Of a DNA stretch of 64,000 bases, positions 33,467-41,894 are shown in pieces; position 1 is the stretch's first letter; every line of letters starts with the position of its first letter. The translations under genes were made by a program, and so were the position numbers. This DNA is from Micromonospora sp. C31 (lineage in GTDB: Bacteria; Actinomycetota; Actinomycetes; Mycobacteriales; Micromonosporaceae). Where the stretch lies: assembly GCF_018070575.1 (NCBI RefSeq), contig NZ_JAGPXN010000010.1:1-64000 (forward strand), in the 5' to 3' direction. The notes under the pieces were generated by a model, which had not been told where the DNA came from, made no database searches, and was given only the letters and a program-made list of their open reading frames with translations.

Positions 33467-34836
33467 TTATTCAAGCCGATGGCTGGCCCTGGGTCGAGCG
33501 GGCCCTCCTCGTCGGGCGGACGAACAACCGGGGAAACGCCCTGGTCTGTCTCCCACGGGTGATCGGGGTCCCAACGACGGGTGTCTTCACTAGGTCGCTC
33601 TCGTCGCCCGAAGTTCGGGGAAAATCCGCTCGTGCCGGACCCTGCCCGACCTCCTAAGGGAGTGCCTCCGATGGGAGGAATGCTGTGCGACCCAATGCCG
33701 CGACCGCCACCGGGTCGAGAGCCAGCGCCGCCCGTTGGTGCGGTGCCTGCACCGCCGCCGATTACTCCTCCGATCGGATTTACGCGTCGTGGTTGGTTGC
33801 TCGTGCCAGATTGCCCTAGCCCCATTCCGGGGGTTCCTCCGATCAGCCCACCAGGTGGCATGGCTCGGGCGGGGGTAGGTGGTGTTGAGCGTGCTTGGTT
33901 GCCATTGCCGGCGCCCTCGGTAACGGGCCTAGGGGACGGCCCGTGGACACCAGACCGGGTTGGTCCTGTTGGCAGGGTCGGTATGCCCCCGTTGGCCGGA
34001 GGCGGATTAGGGGATGTCGGAGGCGCGGTGGATGGCAGCCCCGGACTGATAGGCGTTGGTGTCAACCCAGTACCAGCCCCGCCCAAGACGGGACCGGCGT
34101 TCGGCGCAGTAGGGGTATGGGCGGGTCGAACGGAACCCGACGGCCGACTAGGCAATGGCTGGCCAGTGGATGTCATTACAGGAACTGGCACGATTGGCGG
34201 AATTACCGGAACAGCAGCCGAGCCTCCATAGATATTCGGGTCTCCCGGGTCCCTAGATGGCCTGACGGGCGGTGGTTGGCGGAGCATTACCTGGGCTTGC
34301 TGGAGTTCGCCGCTGAGGCCGTACATGATGCCGCGCGCCTGGACGTTGAGCCGTTCCAGGTCGGCGTCCGTCACCGGGCGGTCGGGGACCCGGCTGCCCA
34401 TGGCCGCCTTCGGGTCGGCGAGGGTCGCCTCGTACGTCTGCTTCTCCTGGACCTTGACGGCGTACGTCTCGTAGATCTTCCTGAGTTCCGCCCGGGTGGT
34501 GCTGATGGCCTGGGTGGCGGCGGAGAGCGCGGTGTAGTTGGCGCTGGCGGCGTCGTGCGTGCGCTGCACCTTGTCGATCAGTTCGTCCAGTTCGCGGATG
34601 TAGGCCTTGGCGGCCTCGTTGGTCTCCGGGGGCCATGCCTCCGCCAGCCCTTTGCGGTATTCCTGGAGCCGGCTCAGGTGGGTCCGGGCGAGGTCGCAGA
34701 CCTTGCGCCAGCCGGCGACCTGCTTCCAGTGGTTGGTGGTGTCGTGGTCCTGGAGGCAGGCCCACATGGTGGTGACGTCCATCAGTCGCCAGTCGGTGAG
34801 GGCGGACGTACGGCCGCCGGTGCCCCGCTCGATCAT
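33463..34836 (-). CDS. PPE/WXG100-like helical protein with long Pro/Gly-rich tail
   Basis: The 457-residue protein has an N-terminal helical domain (about 15-180) with several Trp residues and an AEAWPP turn resembling the WXG hairpin, then about 250 residues of Pro/Gly/Thr/Ser-rich low complexity. The end, DPDHPWETDQGVSPVVRPP, resembles the conserved tail I remember from type VII-associated proteins of Micromonosporaceae. It has no signal peptide, so secretion would be through a type VII machine. It overlaps both neighbours by 4 bases. Codon 394 is TTA (33655-33657), the only in-frame TTA I found in the window. The 3' two thirds are lower in GC. The gene identity is inferred, not a named family. 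Confidence 0.75.
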   Translation of the reverse strand: MIERGTGGRTSALTDWRLMDVTTMWACLQDHDTTNHWKQVAGWRKVCDLARTHLSRLQEYRKGLAEAWPPETNEAAKAYIRELDELIDKVQRTHDAASANYTALSAATQAISTTRAELRKIYETYAVKVQEKQTYEATLADPKAAMGSRVPDRPVTDADLERLNVQARGIMYGLSGELQQAQVMLRQPPPVRPSRDPGDPNIYGGSAAVPVIPPIVPVPVMTSTGQPLPSRPSGSVRPAHTPTAPNAGPVLGGAGTGLTPTPISPGLPSTAPPTSPNPPPANGGIPTLPTGPTRSGVHGPSPRPVTEGAGNGNQARSTPPTPARAMPPGGLIGGTPGMGLGQSGTSNQPRRVNPIGGVIGGGAGTAPTGGAGSRPGGGRGIGSHSIPPIGGTPLGGRAGSGTSGFSPNFGRRERPSEDTRRWDPDHPWETDQGVSPVVRPPDEEGPLDPGPAIGLNK

Positions 34837-35306
34837 GGCAGCACCACCGGACCTTGTCCCTGCCCCGGCGCGGGCTCCGGCCCGGTGGGATCGTGCAGCG
34901 CCGGCGGCGCACCGCGAGGCGCTGTGGCAGCCGGATTGGTGAGGGCCCGCTCGACGTCGGTCACGCGCGCGGAGGCGAAGGCGTCGGAGCCGGTGTAGCG
35001 GGTGGCGACGGTGCCGGCGGCGACGGCCAGGTGGCCGGTGGCGTCGCGGACGCCCCAGACCATGTCCGTAGTGGCCTGCTGGGTCTCGTGGTGTGCGCGC
35101 AGGAAGTTGACCAGCTCGATGAACGCGTCGGCCGGGTTGGGCACCGGCGCCGTCATGTCCGCCGCGATGTAGGACAGGTGCGGGGCGTAGTTGCGTTCCA
35201 CCTCGGCCTGTAGCTTGTCGGCGAACTCGCGGAGCTGGCGGATGTCGGCCTCGATGCCGCCGTAGCCGCGGAGCCAGGACGCTGGACCGTCCTCCTCGGG
35301 GATCAT
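34833..35306 (-). CDS. Small helical protein, candidate type VII substrate
   Basis: The 157-residue protein is predicted mainly helical (about 15-115) and then Pro/Ala-rich. Near the end of the helical part it has WGVRDATGHLA and then Y104-TGS-D108, a match to the YxxxD/E signal of type VII substrates. It lacks a signal peptide. It is the first gene of a tightly overlapping trio (4-base overlaps) with the Pro/Gly-rich protein and mycosin. It could be the partner of the second protein, as EsxB- or PE-type proteins are. Its base composition is normal for the chromosome. Confidence 0.7.
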   Translation of the reverse strand: MIPEEDGPASWLRGYGGIEADIRQLREFADKLQAEVERNYAPHLSYIAADMTAPVPNPADAFIELVNFLRAHHETQQATTDMVWGVRDATGHLAVAAGTVATRYTGSDAFASARVTDVERALTNPAATAPRGAPPALHDPTGPEPAPGQGQGPVVLP

Positions 35307-35457
35307 CAGCCCTCCCTGTCCGTCACTGCGCCGTTTCCGTGAGTGAGGTTAATGGGTCTTCGGGCGTGTCGGCAGCCCCGCCCCGGCACGCACCGGCCAC
35401 CCCGTAGACGTGCAGGGGCGCCGAGCTGCGGTGATTCGTGCGGAAAAGGCGGAAAAG
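35307..35457. other. Promoter region of the mycosin operon
   Basis: The 150 bases between the epsilon-subunit stop and the 157-residue gene start hold the operon promoter by necessity. The stretch around 35335-35352 (gtgaggttaatgggtc) is locally AT-rich. No operator or hairpin was identified. Confidence 0.3.
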
Positions 35458-35667
35458 TCAGCGGGGCAGGCCGGACGCCCACCACGCCCCGGGGCCGGCG
35501 ACCGCCGCCGCGGCGGGTCGGCCGGAGCGCGCCCAGGCGGACGCGGCGACCGGAGGGTTCGCGGCGGCCGGGCGGGAGCGTACGACGATCGCGCCCACCA
35601 GCGCGGCCAGCTCCTCGGCCGTGGGGACCCCGCGGACGACCCGGAACAGCGGCTCTTCGGCAGACAT
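35458..35667 (-). CDS. accE: Acyl-CoA carboxylase epsilon subunit
   Basis: This 69-residue protein has the epsilon-subunit core FRVVRGVPTAEELAALVGAIVVR followed by an Ala/Pro/Trp-rich tail. Epsilon subunits stabilise alpha-beta carboxylase complexes in actinobacteria. The gene usually follows the beta-subunit gene directly; here beta is 6 kb away at 41.9-43.5 kb. It is divergent from the second Ser/Thr kinase. Confidence 0.85.
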   Translation of the reverse strand: MSAEEPLFRVVRGVPTAEELAALVGAIVVRSRPAAANPPVAASAWARSGRPAAAAVAGPGAWWASGLPR

Positions 35668-35759
35668 GGCGCCAGCGTACGCGCCGCAGAGGTTGACCTG
35701 AACCGCACAGTGGCGTGCCGGCGGTGTGAGGGTCGTCGGCTGCGGGTACCGTCTGGGCG

Positions 35760-37676
35760 ATGTCGAACGCGCTGCCCCAACTTGTCGCTGACCGATACCG
35801 GCTTCTCTCGCCGCTCGGTCAGGGTGGCATGGGTCGGGTGTGGAAGGCGCGCGACGAGGTGCTGCACCGGGACGTGGCGATCAAGGAACTCGTCCCGCCG
35901 CCCAGCCTCACCGACGAGGAGCGCCGCGAGATGCGGGAGCGCTCCCTGCGTGAGGCGCGGGCCATCGCCCGGCTCAACCACATGAACGTGGTCCGCATCT
36001 TCGACGTGCTGCGCACCGACGGCGACCCGTGGATCGTCATGGAGTACGTGGCGTCGAAGTCCTTGCAGGACACCCTCGCCGAGGACGGCCCGGTGACGCC
36101 GGCGCGTGCCGTGGAGATCGGCCTGGGCGTGCTGGCGGCGCTCAGGTCGGCGCACAAGGCCGGCGTGATGCACCGCGACGTCAAGCCCGGCAACGTGCTG
36201 CTCGGCGACGACGGCCGGGTGGTGCTGACCGATTTCGGTCTCGCCACGATCCCCGGCGACCCGAACGTGACCCGCACGGGAATGGTGCTCGGCTCGCCCG
36301 CGTACATCTCGCCGGAGCGGGCCCGCGAGGGCACCGCCGGGCCGGAGGCCGACCTCTGGTCGCTGGGCGCCACCCTCTACGCGGCGGTCGAGGGCAAGTC
36401 GCCGTACGCGCGGCCGTCGGCGATCGCCACCCTGGCGGCGCTCGCCACCGAGCCGATGCCGCCGCCGAAGAACGCCGGGCCGCTCAAGCCGGTGCTCAAC
36501 GGCCTGCTGCGCAAGGACCCGAAGGAGCGGATCACCGCCGAGGTGGCGGAGAAGTTGTTGCGCCGCGCCGGCGGCAAGCGCACTCGGACCATCCCGCTGC
36601 TCGACGGCGTACGCCGGCCGGGGCCGAACGGCCCGCGTGAGCCGCGCCCGCCGCTGGTGCCGGCGCCGCGACCGGCCGAGGACGGGTCCGACAAGCCGGT
36701 CAGCCCGCCGGCCCCGCGTGCGCCGCTGGCGACGGCCGGTGCCGCCGCGGCGTCGACGGCCGGGGACGCGGCGTCGGACGTCGGGCCGACCGCCAAGGTC
36801 GGACCGTCGACCTCGGACTCGGCCCCGACCGCGAAGGTCGACCCGCCGAAGCCGGCGCTCGACGACACGAGGGCCGAGCCGGTGGAGCCGGCGTCCGCCA
36901 AGCCGGCGAATCCCACCTCGGTGATGCCCCCGCCGGTGGGTCCGCCGTCCGGCCGGGCGACGGTCGTGGCGTCCGACGGTACGAAGCCCGACAACACCCG
37001 CCGCAACGTGCTGATCGGCGTGGTGGTGGCGCTCCTGCTGCTCGGCCTCGTGGTGGTCGTGCCGATGCTGACCGGCGGCGACGGTGGGGACGGCGGCGGC
37101 GCACCGCAGGCCGACCCGACCGGCGCGGCGACCTCGCAGGGGCAGCCGCCGCAGTCCTCCGCACCGGCCCCGCCCACGAGCGCCGCACCGAGCCCGACGC
37201 CGTCGGCCACCCCCTCCCCGACGCCGGACGCACTGCCGGCGGGCTGGAAGCTGCACAAGGACCCGGCCGGCTTCGCGCTGCCGCTGCCGGCGGACTGGGT
37301 GCGCCGCAACGCCGGGTCGAACACCGTCGTCTTCGACGAGCCCGGCGGGGTGGGCGAGCTGCTGGTGCAGTGGACCTCGACGCCGAAGTCGGACGCGTAC
37401 GCCGACTGGAAGCGCATCGAGCCCGGTCGCAGGAAGTTGGTCAACAACTACCAGTACCTGAGCATCAGGCGCTGCGACTACTTCAAGACCTGCGCGGACT
37501 GGGAGTGGTTGGAGACCCGCGACGGCACGCGGATCCACGTGCGCAACCGGGGCTTCGTGACGGCCAGCAACCGGGGCTACGCCCTGCGCTGGGAGGTCGC
37601 CGAGAAGGACTGGCAGGCCAACCTGGCCAACTTCGACCGGATCGCCAAGGGCTTCGTGCCCGACCGCAAGGACTGA
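35760..37676 (+). CDS. Membrane Ser/Thr protein kinase
   Basis: The 638-residue kinase has GQGGMGRVW, the ATP Lys in VAIKEL (near 41), HRDVKPGN (near 138) and DFG (near 158), all intact. A Pro/Ala-rich linker (about 285-415) leads to one membrane helix (about 417-438) and an extracellular domain starting LPAGWKLHKDPAGFALPLP with two Cys in RRCDYFKTCADWEW. This ectodomain resembles that of the kinase at 1.9-4.1 kb, so the two are paralogues. The hexamer TACCGT at 35747-35752 lies seven bases before the ATG, suggesting a leaderless mRNA. Confidence 0.94.
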   Translation: MSNALPQLVADRYRLLSPLGQGGMGRVWKARDEVLHRDVAIKELVPPPSLTDEERREMRERSLREARAIARLNHMNVVRIFDVLRTDGDPWIVMEYVASKSLQDTLAEDGPVTPARAVEIGLGVLAALRSAHKAGVMHRDVKPGNVLLGDDGRVVLTDFGLATIPGDPNVTRTGMVLGSPAYISPERAREGTAGPEADLWSLGATLYAAVEGKSPYARPSAIATLAALATEPMPPPKNAGPLKPVLNGLLRKDPKERITAEVAEKLLRRAGGKRTRTIPLLDGVRRPGPNGPREPRPPLVPAPRPAEDGSDKPVSPPAPRAPLATAGAAAASTAGDAASDVGPTAKVGPSTSDSAPTAKVDPPKPALDDTRAEPVEPASAKPANPTSVMPPPVGPPSGRATVVASDGTKPDNTRRNVLIGVVVALLLLGLVVVVPMLTGGDGGDGGGAPQADPTGAATSQGQPPQSSAPAPPTSAAPSPTPSATPSPTPDALPAGWKLHKDPAGFALPLPADWVRRNAGSNTVVFDEPGGVGELLVQWTSTPKSDAYADWKRIEPGRRKLVNNYQYLSIRRCDYFKTCADWEWLETRDGTRIHVRNRGFVTASNRGYALRWEVAEKDWQANLANFDRIAKGFVPDRKD

Positions 37677-37780
37677 TCCGGGGACTGAACCCCGGGATTC
37701 ACGCCCCGCTGCGGGATCGACTCGCATGACCCTCCGCCGTACGGGGTACCTGACCGTCACGAGGGAAGGGAGGGTACGAC

Positions 37781-38011
37781 ATGGGATACCGACTCAGGAA
37801 CGCCCGGCCCCGAGTGGCACTGTGGATGCTCGTGGCCCTCGGCGACATCGTCCTGCTGCTCACCGCCGCCGGCCTGCCGCTGCTGTTCGCACTGCTCAGC
37901 GTCGTCACCGTCACCCTCGCCGGGGTGGGTGCCTGGCGCCTCGCCCGGCGGGGTGCGCTCGCCCGCGAGCACGCGGCGACCGTTGTCGTGCCGGCCCGAC
38001 GGCGGGCCTGA
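37781..38011 (+). CDS. Small membrane protein
   Basis: A 76-residue ORF with a basic start (MGYRLRNARPR), two adjacent hydrophobic segments (about 12-55) and a basic tail. AGGGAGGG lies upstream of the ATG, a good ribosome site. No family is recognised. It lies 104 bases after the kinase gene and may be co-transcribed with it. It is convergent with the lysozyme gene. Confidence 0.55.
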   Translation: MGYRLRNARPRVALWMLVALGDIVLLLTAAGLPLLFALLSVVTVTLAGVGAWRLARRGALAREHAATVVVPARRRA

Positions 38012-38131
38012 GGCGGCGATCCGGCCGGCGACGGTACGCCGGCGACAGCGGCGTGGCGGCAGCCGGACCAGTCGTCGACCGTGTGGTCGCGACCGATCCC
38101 GCTGCCGCCAAGCCTCCCCCGGCGACTCAGG

Positions 38132-38884
38132 TCAGGTGTTGTTGGCCAGCGCGATCAGTCGGCTCCGGTCACCGTTCCAGTGGTTGCGGTCGACCCCGCC
38201 GCTGATGCCTGCGACGCTGCCCCGGTCGGTGTACTGCCAGAAGCTCCAGAACGGCGCCCCGGCCGGCAGCGCGCCGACCGTGCTCGACCAGCGGGCGACC
38301 CAGAGCGGGTGGTTCGCCCACGGTGCCGTCCAGTTGCCGGTGCACTGGTTCCAGAAGCTCGTGGTGGTGTAGATGACGGCGTAGCGGCCGGTGCGGGCGC
38401 GGTAGGTGTTGAGGAAGTCCTGGACCCAGTTCCGCATGCCGGTCGTGCTCAGGCCGTAGCAGTAGCCGCCGGCGTACGGGTTGGCTTCGAGGTCCAGCGC
38501 GGCCGGGAGGGTCCGGCTGTCCGCCGACCAGGCGCCGCCGTTGGAGGCCAGGTAGTTCGCCTGGACCGACCCGGAGGAGATGTTGGGCCGGGCGAAGTGG
38601 TACGCCCCCCGGATGACGCCGGCGTTGTAGGCGGCCACGTAGTTCGTGTTGAACCTCGGGTCCTTGTAGCTGGTGCCCTCGGTGGCCTTGATGTAGGCGA
38701 ACTGGATGCCCGCGTTGCGGACGCTGGTCCAGTTGATGGCGCCCTGCCAGTGGGACACGTCGATGCCGGGCGTGGTGGCCGCGGCTGCCGGGGTGGCGGT
38801 CGCGACAAGCCCCGCCGCCGCGGTGGCGAGGGCCGCGAGGGCGGTGGCCAACAGCCGCCGCAGGGATGTTCCGGTACGGGTCAT
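38132..38884 (-). CDS. Secreted GH25 lysozyme (muramidase)
   Basis: The 250-residue protein has a signal peptide ending near ATPAAAA and a GH25 domain: GIDVSHWQGAINW (catalytic Asp), FAYIKATEGTSYKDP, GAYHFARP, LPAALDLEANP (catalytic Asp/Glu region) and FWQYTDRGSV near the end. It hydrolyses peptidoglycan glycan strands outside the cell. The ATG at 38884 has GGAGGC upstream; a further in-frame ATG lies 12 bases before it. On the minus strand an unusually AT-rich TATAAATT box lies about 30 bases upstream of the start. Confidence 0.94.
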   Translation of the reverse strand: MTRTGTSLRRLLATALAALATAAAGLVATATPAAAATTPGIDVSHWQGAINWTSVRNAGIQFAYIKATEGTSYKDPRFNTNYVAAYNAGVIRGAYHFARPNISSGSVQANYLASNGGAWSADSRTLPAALDLEANPYAGGYCYGLSTTGMRNWVQDFLNTYRARTGRYAVIYTTTSFWNQCTGNWTAPWANHPLWVARWSSTVGALPAGAPFWSFWQYTDRGSVAGISGGVDRNHWNGDRSRLIALANNT

Positions 38885-39013
38885 GGATGCCTCCAAGGAC
38901 GCCGGAATTTATAGACGTTCATCTTTGGAGGTAAGTGCCCCGAATGGCAAGGGGGGCTAAGGAAATCTTCAGGATCGGTGGAAGTCGACCACCGCCCCGA
39001 GCGGGTCTCCGCC

Positions 39014-39565
39014 TCAGCGCAGCGAGGCCGGGTCGACGCGCCAGCGGATCGGCTCGGCCAGGTTGAGTTCCTCGCCCGGCTTCGCGACCTGCTCCTCGAC
39101 GTAGTGCGTGCCGTCGAGCCGGTGCAGCCGCAGCGAGTGGCCGGCCCCGTCCTGCTCGACCAGCAGGTACCACGGGATCCCGGCGATCGCGTAGAGCTGC
39201 ATCTTGACCAACCGGTCGGCGGCCGCGTTCCCCGGCGACACGATCTCGCAGACGAGGACGACCTCGCCCGCCTCGACCACAATGCCCTCGTCGTCGGTGT
39301 CGGCCACCACCACGTCGGGGATGACGATGCGGTCGACGCCGAGCCGGACGTTCACCGCCTCGAAGACCAGTAGACCCTGCGGCAGCGCGGCCAGCCGCAG
39401 GCTGTTCGTCAGGCTCCACGACACCAACTGGTGTCGCTTGCTCGGAGCAGGGCTCACGATCAGGCTCCCGTCGAGCAACTCGATCCGGTTCGGCGTCTCG
39501 CCCATGGCGAGGTACTCGGCCTCGGTCCACAGGCCGATGTGGGGTTCCAGGGGTGCCGCGCTCAC
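39014..39565 (-). CDS. Uma2 family (DUF820) endonuclease-fold protein
   Basis: The 183-residue protein shows the Uma2 pattern: [20 protein letters not shown] near the N-terminus, VIPDVVVAD in the middle, and [22 protein letters not shown], which provides the PD-(D/E)xK-type residues. These proteins have a restriction-endonuclease-like fold, are numerous in actinobacteria and cyanobacteria, and are of unsettled function. It stands alone between the lysozyme and the divergent protease gene. Confidence 0.9.
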   Translation of the reverse strand: MSAAPLEPHIGLWTEAEYLAMGETPNRIELLDGSLIVSPAPSKRHQLVSWSLTNSLRLAALPQGLLVFEAVNVRLGVDRIVIPDVVVADTDDEGIVVEAGEVVLVCEIVSPGNAAADRLVKMQLYAIAGIPWYLLVEQDGAGHSLRLHRLDGTHYVEEQVAKPGEELNLAEPIRWRVDPASLR

Positions 39566-39666
39566 CGGCGTCCACCTCCCGCTTCGATCGCCACCAGGTC
39601 AGCTTCACACGATACGGACCGACGAGGGCGCAGCGACACAGGTCGGGGCCGGTAGGCTCGCGCCCC

Positions 39667-40410
39667 ATGGTGTCGATCGACTGGCTCGGCGGTCTCTGGG
39701 ACAAGCTGTTCGCGGCGCAGCCGGACCCGCCGCCCCTGCTGGTGCTGCTGACCGCCGTCGTCGCGCTGGTGGTGGTCAGCACCCGCCTGCCCTGGCGGAT
39801 CGCCCGCAACGCGATCACGATCGCCCACGAGGGCGGGCACGCGCTGGCCGCCCTGCTCACCGGCCGCCGCCTGCACGGCATCCGGCTGCACTCCGACACC
39901 TCGGGGCTCACCCTCTCCGCCGGCCGGCCCACCGGCCCGGGAATGATCCTCACCCTGCTCGCCGGCTACGTCGCCCCGCCGCTGGTCGGGCTGGCCGGCG
40001 CGTGGCTGCTCGCCGGCAACCGGATCACCCTGCTGCTCTGGGTCGCCGTGGCGCTGCTGCTGGCCATGCTGGTCATGATCCGCAACGTCTTCGGCGTGGT
40101 GTCGCTGCTGGTCACCGGCGGGTTGGTGCTCGCCGTCTCCTGGTACGCCTCACCGCAGGTGCAGGCGGCCTTCGCGTACGCAGGGGTGTGGTTCCTGCTG
40201 CTCGGCGGAGTGCGGCCGGTGGTCGAGCTGCAACGGCTGCGCTCCCGAGGGCGGATGCCCGCCTCCGACGCCGACCAGCTCGCCGGCCTCACCCCGCTGC
40301 CCGCGTTCTTCTGGGTCACCGTCTTCGCCCTGGTCAACCTGGTCGCCCTCGGCGCCGGCGCGCTGCTGCTCGCCGGCCCGATCCTCACCGACGCCGGCCT
40401 CACCCTCTGA
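39667..40410 (+). CDS. M50 family (M50B-like) membrane metallopeptidase
   Basis: A 247-residue protein with about six hydrophobic segments and the zinc motif HEGGH (AITIAHEGGHALAALL, near residues 57-62), as in the SpoIVFB-like M50B group. It may cleave a membrane-embedded substrate; the second metal-binding motif is not obvious to me. A TAGGCT hexamer at 39653-39658 lies eight bases before the ATG, so little or no 5' leader is expected. Confidence 0.85.
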   Translation: MVSIDWLGGLWDKLFAAQPDPPPLLVLLTAVVALVVVSTRLPWRIARNAITIAHEGGHALAALLTGRRLHGIRLHSDTSGLTLSAGRPTGPGMILTLLAGYVAPPLVGLAGAWLLAGNRITLLLWVAVALLLAMLVMIRNVFGVVSLLVTGGLVLAVSWYASPQVQAAFAYAGVWFLLLGGVRPVVELQRLRSRGRMPASDADQLAGLTPLPAFFWVTVFALVNLVALGAGALLLAGPILTDAGLTL

Positions 40411-40485
40411 AAATGATCGGCTGACCAGGCAACCCGCGGCACCGTCGGACGCGTGTCCCCTGCGACCGTCACGGGGAGGTAGCAG

Positions 40486-40986
40486 GTGCCGGACGTCGAC
40501 GGGTTCGACGAGTTCTACCGGAGCAGCCGGCAACGGATGCTCGGCTTCGTCTACGCGCTCACCGGCGACCTTGCCGAGGCACAGGACGCCGTGCAGGAGG
40601 CGTACATCCGGGCCTGGCAGCGCTGGTCGACGGTGAGCGGATACGACGAGCCGGAGGCGTGGGTGCGGGTGGTGGCGAGCCGGATCGCGGTCAGCCGGTG
40701 GCGCAGCCTGCGCAGCCGGGCCCGCGCCTACCTGCGGCACGGCGCCAACGAGAGCGTGCCCGGCCCGGACACCGCCACCGTCGAGGTGGTCACCGCCCTG
40801 CGCCGGCTTCCCGAGGAGCAGCGCACCGCCATCGCGCTCTACTACCTGGTCGGCATGCCGGTCGCCGAGGTGGCCCGACAGACGGCCGCCCCGGTGGGCA
40901 CCGTCAAGGCTCGACTCTCCCGGGGGCGGGCCGCGCTCGCCGGGCTGCTCGCCGTCTCTGAACTGGAGGAGGCCGCCGATGCGTGA
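40486..40986 (+). CDS. SigE-family ECF sigma factor
   Basis: The 166-residue sigma factor has region 2 (FDEFYRSSRQRMLGFVYALT, then DAVQEAYIRAWQRW) and region 4 (LRRLPEEQRTAIALYYLVG, then GTVKARLSRGRAAL). It matches the SigE-family ECF group common in actinomycetes. GGGGAGG precedes the GTG start at 40486. Its stop overlaps the start of the next gene by 8 bases, and that gene encodes a membrane protein that is the likely regulator. Confidence 0.92.
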   Translation: MPDVDGFDEFYRSSRQRMLGFVYALTGDLAEAQDAVQEAYIRAWQRWSTVSGYDEPEAWVRVVASRIAVSRWRSLRSRARAYLRHGANESVPGPDTATVEVVTALRRLPEEQRTAIALYYLVGMPVAEVARQTAAPVGTVKARLSRGRAALAGLLAVSELEEAADA

Positions 40987-41878
40987 CGAGATGACGTTCG
41001 TCGAACAGGTGCACCGGGAGCTGCGCGACGTCCGCTGGCCGGAGCCGGCGGAGATCCGCGCCCGGGCCCGCAGGCGCAGCAGGCGTACGTCGATGCTGGC
41101 GGCCGTCGCGGTGCTCGTCGTGGCGTCGGGCTCCGCGTACGCGGTGAACGGGCGCTCGGTGCCGCCGGCTCCCCCGGCCGCCGTCACCGCCGGGTCGCCG
41201 GCCGCCGTCACGCCGGCGGAGATCCCGCAGGAGGCTCTGCTCAGGCCGGTGGACGTGCCGCTGAAGACCGGCGTGCTGCTCGGCGGGTCGGGACTGGCGG
41301 AACCGGTGCGGATCGACCCAGTGCTGGAGGCCTGCGGCCGGGAACGGGACGTGCCGTCAGCGGCGCCCACCTCCCGCTACTCGCGCTCCCAGACCCTGCT
41401 CTGGCTCGAGGAGGACGCGACGGCGCGCGGCCCGGCGCTCACCCAGGACGTCTACCGGCTCGACCCGGGCCAGGGACGGTTGGTCTTCGGCATGGTCGGG
41501 CTGCTGCTCAACCCCTGCGCCGAGTGGCAGCTCGCCGGGTCCGCGTACCTGGGCGGCCGGCAGGTGGCCACCGTCGCCACGCACCGGTGGGAGACAGCGG
41601 TCGGCGGCTTCGCCGGAGACCAGTCCGTGATGTTGCGCCACGTGTCGCTGGCCCCTCGTGACCGGGACAGCGGCAAGGTGCTGGCCGCCGCCACGTCGGT
41701 CGAGGTCACCCTGCTGGTGCGGGTCGGCGACCTGGTGACCGTGATCGCCCTGCAGGACGACGCCCTGCAGGACACGGTCGACGGCGCCCGGCAGCGGGGC
41801 CTGAGTTACGCCGACCTCACGACGCTGGGCAGGACGGCGGCACGCCGGCTGTGCCCGTGGGCGAACCCGGGCTGCTGA
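40979..41878 (+). CDS. Single-pass membrane protein, probable partner of the SigE-family sigma factor
   Basis: The 299-residue product has a short cytoplasmic N-terminus (about 1-38, FVEQVHRELRDVRWPEPAEI), one membrane helix (about 39-57) and a large extracellular domain with three Cys. A zinc anti-sigma motif (HxxxCxxC) is absent. Position and translational overlap suggest it controls the sigma factor, but this is inference. It ends 16 bases from the convergent carboxylase beta stop. Confidence 0.75.
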   Translation: MRDEMTFVEQVHRELRDVRWPEPAEIRARARRRSRRTSMLAAVAVLVVASGSAYAVNGRSVPPAPPAAVTAGSPAAVTPAEIPQEALLRPVDVPLKTGVLLGGSGLAEPVRIDPVLEACGRERDVPSAAPTSRYSRSQTLLWLEEDATARGPALTQDVYRLDPGQGRLVFGMVGLLLNPCAEWQLAGSAYLGGRQVATVATHRWETAVGGFAGDQSVMLRHVSLAPRDRDSGKVLAAATSVEVTLLVRVGDLVTVIALQDDALQDTVDGARQRGLSYADLTTLGRTAARRLCPWANPGC

Positions 41879-41894
41879 GCCGGCGCGGCCGGGG

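Noticed and set aside
33023..34231. Plus-strand frames in the lower-GC region opposite the mycosin and Pro/Gly-rich genes.
   Set aside because: They are antisense shadows of genes with conserved catalytic motifs and overlapping starts and stops on the minus strand.
40486..41878. Classical zinc anti-sigma factor next to the SigE-family sigma gene.
   Set aside because: No HxxxCxxC motif is present in the second gene, so only a membrane partner is proposed.
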